Part shown: one piece after another, positions 40,744 to 42,364 of the stretch
How the letters are laid out: each line of letters starts with the position of its first letter
Numbering within the stretch: the first letter of the stretch is position 1
DNA from: an uncultured Blautia sp.
GTDB taxonomy: Bacteria > Bacillota > Clostridia > Lachnospirales > Lachnospiraceae
Assembly (NCBI GenBank): GCA_934424575.1
Contig: CAKRXU010000026.1
Coordinates: 1-42,364 of the forward strand
Direction: 5' to 3'
Length of the DNA stretch: 42,364 nucleotides
Translations under genes and position numbers: made by a program
Notes under the pieces: generated by a model
Databases searched by the model: none
What the model saw: only the letters and a program-made list of their open reading frames with translations
What the model was told of the DNA's origin: nothing

Positions 40744-41379
40744 CTACTCAGATGTACCAAAATGTCTACTATTTGACACACTTCTATTCGTTATTTTCCT
40801 GTATTTTCGGTAAAATGTGGAATGACTTACTCCTAATCCTTCTGCTGCCTGTCTGATTGACAGTTCTCCTTGTTCACACCTTCTGCAAATTTTTTTAAAA
40901 TCATCTGGCATTTCTTTTTCTGGTCTGCCGAATTTCTTTCCTTTTCTTTTGGCCGCTGCAATCCCTTCCGCCTGACGCTGACTGATAAATTCCCGTTCGG
41001 TCTGTGCCACATAAGCAAAGATCTGCAAAACCAAATCCGCAATCAGCGTTCCCGTAAGATTTCCTGCTTTCTGCCTCGTATCCAGAAGTTCCATATCCAA
41101 TACCAAAATGTCTGCCCTTATCTCCTTAGTGATATACTGCCACTGAACCAGAATATCATTATAATTACGTCCCAGCCGATCAATACTCTTTACGATCAGC
41201 AAATCCCCTTTCTTCAATTTCTTCAACAACTTCTGATACGCCGGGCGCTTAAAATCTTTCCCTGACTGATAATCACAGTAAATATCCCTCTTCGAAATAT
41301 GATACGGCTCCAGTGCCAAAATCTGACGATCCACATTCTGCTCCTTCGTCGAAACCCTGATATATGCATATCGCTTCAT
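40744..41379 (-). CDS. Serine recombinase (resolvase/invertase family)
   Basis: A 211-residue site-specific recombinase of the small serine family. The catalytic serine is residue 10 in YIRVSTKEQNVDRQ; DLLIVKSIDRLGRNYNDIL is the conserved second motif, and the long E helix holds AYVAQTEREFISQRQAEGIAAAKRKGKKFGRP. A C-terminal helix-turn-helix (LSIRQAAEGLGVSHSTFYRKY) binds the site. Size and layout fit a resolvase or DNA invertase. AGGAGG precedes the start. It is divergent from an XRE gene; a palindrome matching the XRE gene's own operator lies 60 bases upstream, so it is probably repressed by the XRE protein. Confidence 0.93.
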   Translation of the reverse strand: MKRYAYIRVSTKEQNVDRQILALEPYHISKRDIYCDYQSGKDFKRPAYQKLLKKLKKGDLLIVKSIDRLGRNYNDILVQWQYITKEIRADILVLDMELLDTRQKAGNLTGTLIADLVLQIFAYVAQTEREFISQRQAEGIAAAKRKGKKFGRPEKEMPDDFKKICRRCEQGELSIRQAAEGLGVSHSTFYRKYRKITNRSVSNSRHFGTSE

Positions 41380-41438
41380 CTTCTGTCCTCCTGCATTATT
41401 CTTTTTCCCATAATACAGTAGACATTTTTACATCTCTA

Positions 41439-41456
41439 TTACCTATACATAGGTAA
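41439..41456. promoter_or_regulatory. Palindromic operator 1 (recombinase side)
   Basis: TTACCTAT-AC-ATAGGTAA: two perfect eight-base arms around a two-base centre, 60 bases upstream of the recombinase start. It matches operator 2 in design. Confidence 0.75.
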
Positions 41457-41498
41457 TATCATAATATTATTCCTTATAATTCGCAAAGCCAACTATAC

Positions 41499-41506
41499 AA
41501 AGGTAA
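41499..41506. promoter_or_regulatory. Operator half-site
   Basis: AAAGGTAA between the two full palindromes matches one arm of operator 2. A complete partner arm is absent. Confidence 0.4.
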
Positions 41507-41535
41507 GTTTCTTCTCACCCTCTGCTATGATTATT

Positions 41536-41553
41536 TTACCTTTCTAAAGGTAA
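41536..41553. promoter_or_regulatory. Palindromic operator 2 (XRE side)
   Basis: TTACCTTT-CT-AAAGGTAA: two perfect eight-base arms around a two-base centre, 22 bases before the XRE start codon. A possible -10 (TATGAT, 41526-41531) lies just upstream, so occupancy would block the XRE promoter. Confidence 0.75.
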
Positions 41554-41575
41554 TACTTACATTACAGGTGACTTT

Positions 41576-41830
41576 ATGACTTACTCCGATATTTACGCCA
41601 TGCGAATCCGGCATCTGTGCCAAGAACGAGGTATCACAATAAACAAACTCGCAACCTTATCCGGCTTACGCCAATCCACAATAGACAACATCCTCCGAGG
41701 CAAAAGCAAGAACCCCAAAGTCCGCACCCTCCACAAAATCGCAACTGTCTTCGGCATGACCCTAGGCGAATTCCTGGACTTCCCAGAACTCAACGACTAC
41801 TCCATCGACGACGAAGAAGACGAAGACTAA
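41576..41830 (+). CDS. XRE-family helix-turn-helix transcriptional regulator
   Basis: An 84-residue DNA-binding protein made of one HTH_3 domain (about residues 8-65: IRHLCQERGITINKLATLSG, QSTIDNILRGKSKNPKVRTL, KIATVFGMTLGEFLDF) and a very acidic tail (SIDDEEDED). AGGTGA lies before the ATG. Two near-identical palindromes flank the divergent promoter region, one before each gene, so it is probably an autorepressor that also controls the recombinase. Its codons are strikingly rich in C at third positions, unlike the AT-rich bases around it, which suggests a different origin or strong codon selection. Confidence 0.9.
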   Translation: MTYSDIYAMRIRHLCQERGITINKLATLSGLRQSTIDNILRGKSKNPKVRTLHKIATVFGMTLGEFLDFPELNDYSIDDEEDED

Positions 41831-41857
41831 TCCACTCATCATCTTCCCCCCACACAC

Positions 41858-41901
41858 AAAGAAGCTGGTCAGACCCCAATATCTAACCAACTTCTTTTTT
41901 A
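41858..41901 (+). terminator. Terminator of the XRE gene
   Basis: AAAGAAG-C-TGGT (41858-41869) pairs with ACCA-A-CTTCTTT (41886-41897), one mismatch, followed by TTTTTTA. It lies 28 bases beyond the XRE stop, between convergent genes. Confidence 0.85.
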
Positions 41902-41928
41902 TACATCATTTATAAACTTTCCTACTTC

Positions 41929-42297
41929 TTAAAGATTATATTCTTTATATAATTTCTCACGTCTTTTAGGGTCTGTTGATACGACCTGGATTTCTTCAAT
42001 TCTCTGATCTTGAAGCAGACGACTAATCAGGCTTCCCAGTCGATTTTCTCCCTGAATCTGCCCAATCGCTTCTCCTTCTGCTTTAAGTCTTTCAGATTCC
42101 AGTTCCAGAACTTTACCTCCCATAATCTCACCTATTCCTTTCCGAACATCCTCTTCTTCGCGGAAAATGTAGTCCGCAATCTTTACAATCAGTTTCGTCA
42201 GATCTGTATACAGTTCCGATTTTCCTGTTTCTGTCAGCTCCTTTTCCAGATTTATCCGGATTTCTTCATATTCGTTTAATAGTATCTGAATTGACAC
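41929..42297 (-). pseudogene. C-terminal fragment of an Rpn-type protein, truncated by an IS end
   Basis: A frame of about 122 codons that opens at a GTG inside the end of the insertion element, with no ribosome-binding site or N-terminal domain. The residues (ELTETGKSELYTDLTKLIVK, YIFREEEDVRKGIGEIMGG, KVLELESERLKAEGEAIG, ending KLYKEYNL) resemble the helical C-terminal region of Lachnospiraceae Rpn/PDDEXK_2 proteins, but this is a different subfamily from the complete Rpn in this window. The missing N-terminal nuclease domain would lie beyond the IS. It could still be expressed from the IS; I consider it inactive. Confidence 0.75.
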
Positions 42298-42364
42298 TCC
42301 CCACAGCTAAAGCAGGGGGATTCTTGCTTCTACCACTACTGCATTGGTGAATACCTTACGGTAC
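42292..42364 (-). mobile_element. Right end of an IS200/IS605-type (TnpB) element, continuing past the window
   Basis: On the minus strand the last bases read GAAGCAAGAATCCCCCTGCT... with a stem TCCCC (42298-42302) and GGGGGA (42315-42320), then GAGTGTCAA at the boundary. This hairpin plus GTGTCAA-type end is characteristic of the right ends of TnpB-carrying elements in Clostridia, where it also forms the 3' part of the omega RNA. The tnpB gene itself would lie beyond 42364 and is not seen. Bases just outside the end, from about 42291 downward, are from the disrupted Rpn-type gene and would be the guide segment of an omega RNA. Confidence 0.7.

Noticed and set aside
41617..41886. Plus-strand frame of 89 codons overlapping the XRE gene
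   Set aside because: It is an out-of-frame shadow rich in R, H and P caused by the C-biased codons of the XRE gene.

Overview
The window is chromosomal DNA of an anaerobic Firmicute, most likely a gut Lachnospiraceae. The reasons are the gene families (BspA-like LRR protein, T-box-controlled TrpXYZ transporter, PFL/ACT pair, pta-ackA-DUF177-rpmF block, glp genes with a DUF1667 protein), strong AGGAGG ribosome-binding sites, TTG/GTG starts, and consensus sigma-A promoters with 17-bp spacers. I cannot fix the genus. Most genes are on the minus strand; only tmcAL, aroC and a small XRE regulator run on plus.

Layout. 1-3.2 kb: pta-ackA (acetyl-CoA to acetate plus ATP), then DUF177 and rpmF behind their own perfect promoter. 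3.18-3.74 kb: about 530 bases without a real gene, lying between a consensus promoter and pta and packed with short hairpins; this is the least explained sequence in the window. 3.8-6.2 kb: a membrane protein of unknown role and, divergently, tmcAL. 6.2-9.4 kb: a tryptophan ABC transporter (trpX-trpY-trpZ) behind a T-box whose specifier reads UGG. 9.4-11.1 kb: PFL/DUF711 and ACT proteins. 11.1-15.6 kb: polA-coaE-walJ and a small anti-sigma-like zinc-finger protein. 15.7-18 kb: ftsH and tRNA-Leu(CAA). 18-21.2 kb: a DAP decarboxylase family enzyme, a rhomboid-fold membrane protein without visible catalytic residues, and a CorA transporter. 21.4-23.8 kb: aroC and a lactonase-type beta-propeller.

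24-30.5 kb: a tightly overlapping tetrapyrrole operon, hemA-sirC-hemC-cobA/hemD-hemB-hemL. It supplies all steps from glutamyl-tRNA to uroporphyrinogen III and on to sirohydrochlorin, so the product is probably siroheme and/or corrinoid precursor; no later protoheme genes are present. 30.6-33.3 kb: a secreted BspA-like protein with about 20 LRR_5 repeats. 33.4-39.1 kb: glycerol utilisation, with the antiterminator GlpP, glycerol kinase, a GlpA-like dehydrogenase with a BFD [2Fe-2S] domain, an FAD/NAD oxidoreductase and a DUF1667 Fe-S-type protein. A palindromic hairpin carries the glpK ribosome-binding site, and an odd GC-rich structured element lies between glpP and glpK.

39-42.4 kb: accessory DNA. 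It holds an Rpn-family nuclease overlapping glpP, a deleted second copy of the rpn-glpP region, a serine recombinase and a divergent XRE regulator with two matching palindromic operators, a beheaded second Rpn-type gene, and the right end of an IS200/IS605 (TnpB-type) element running off the window. A 27-bp palindromic repeat recurs in intergenic spaces across the core region. No CRISPR array or rRNA was seen.
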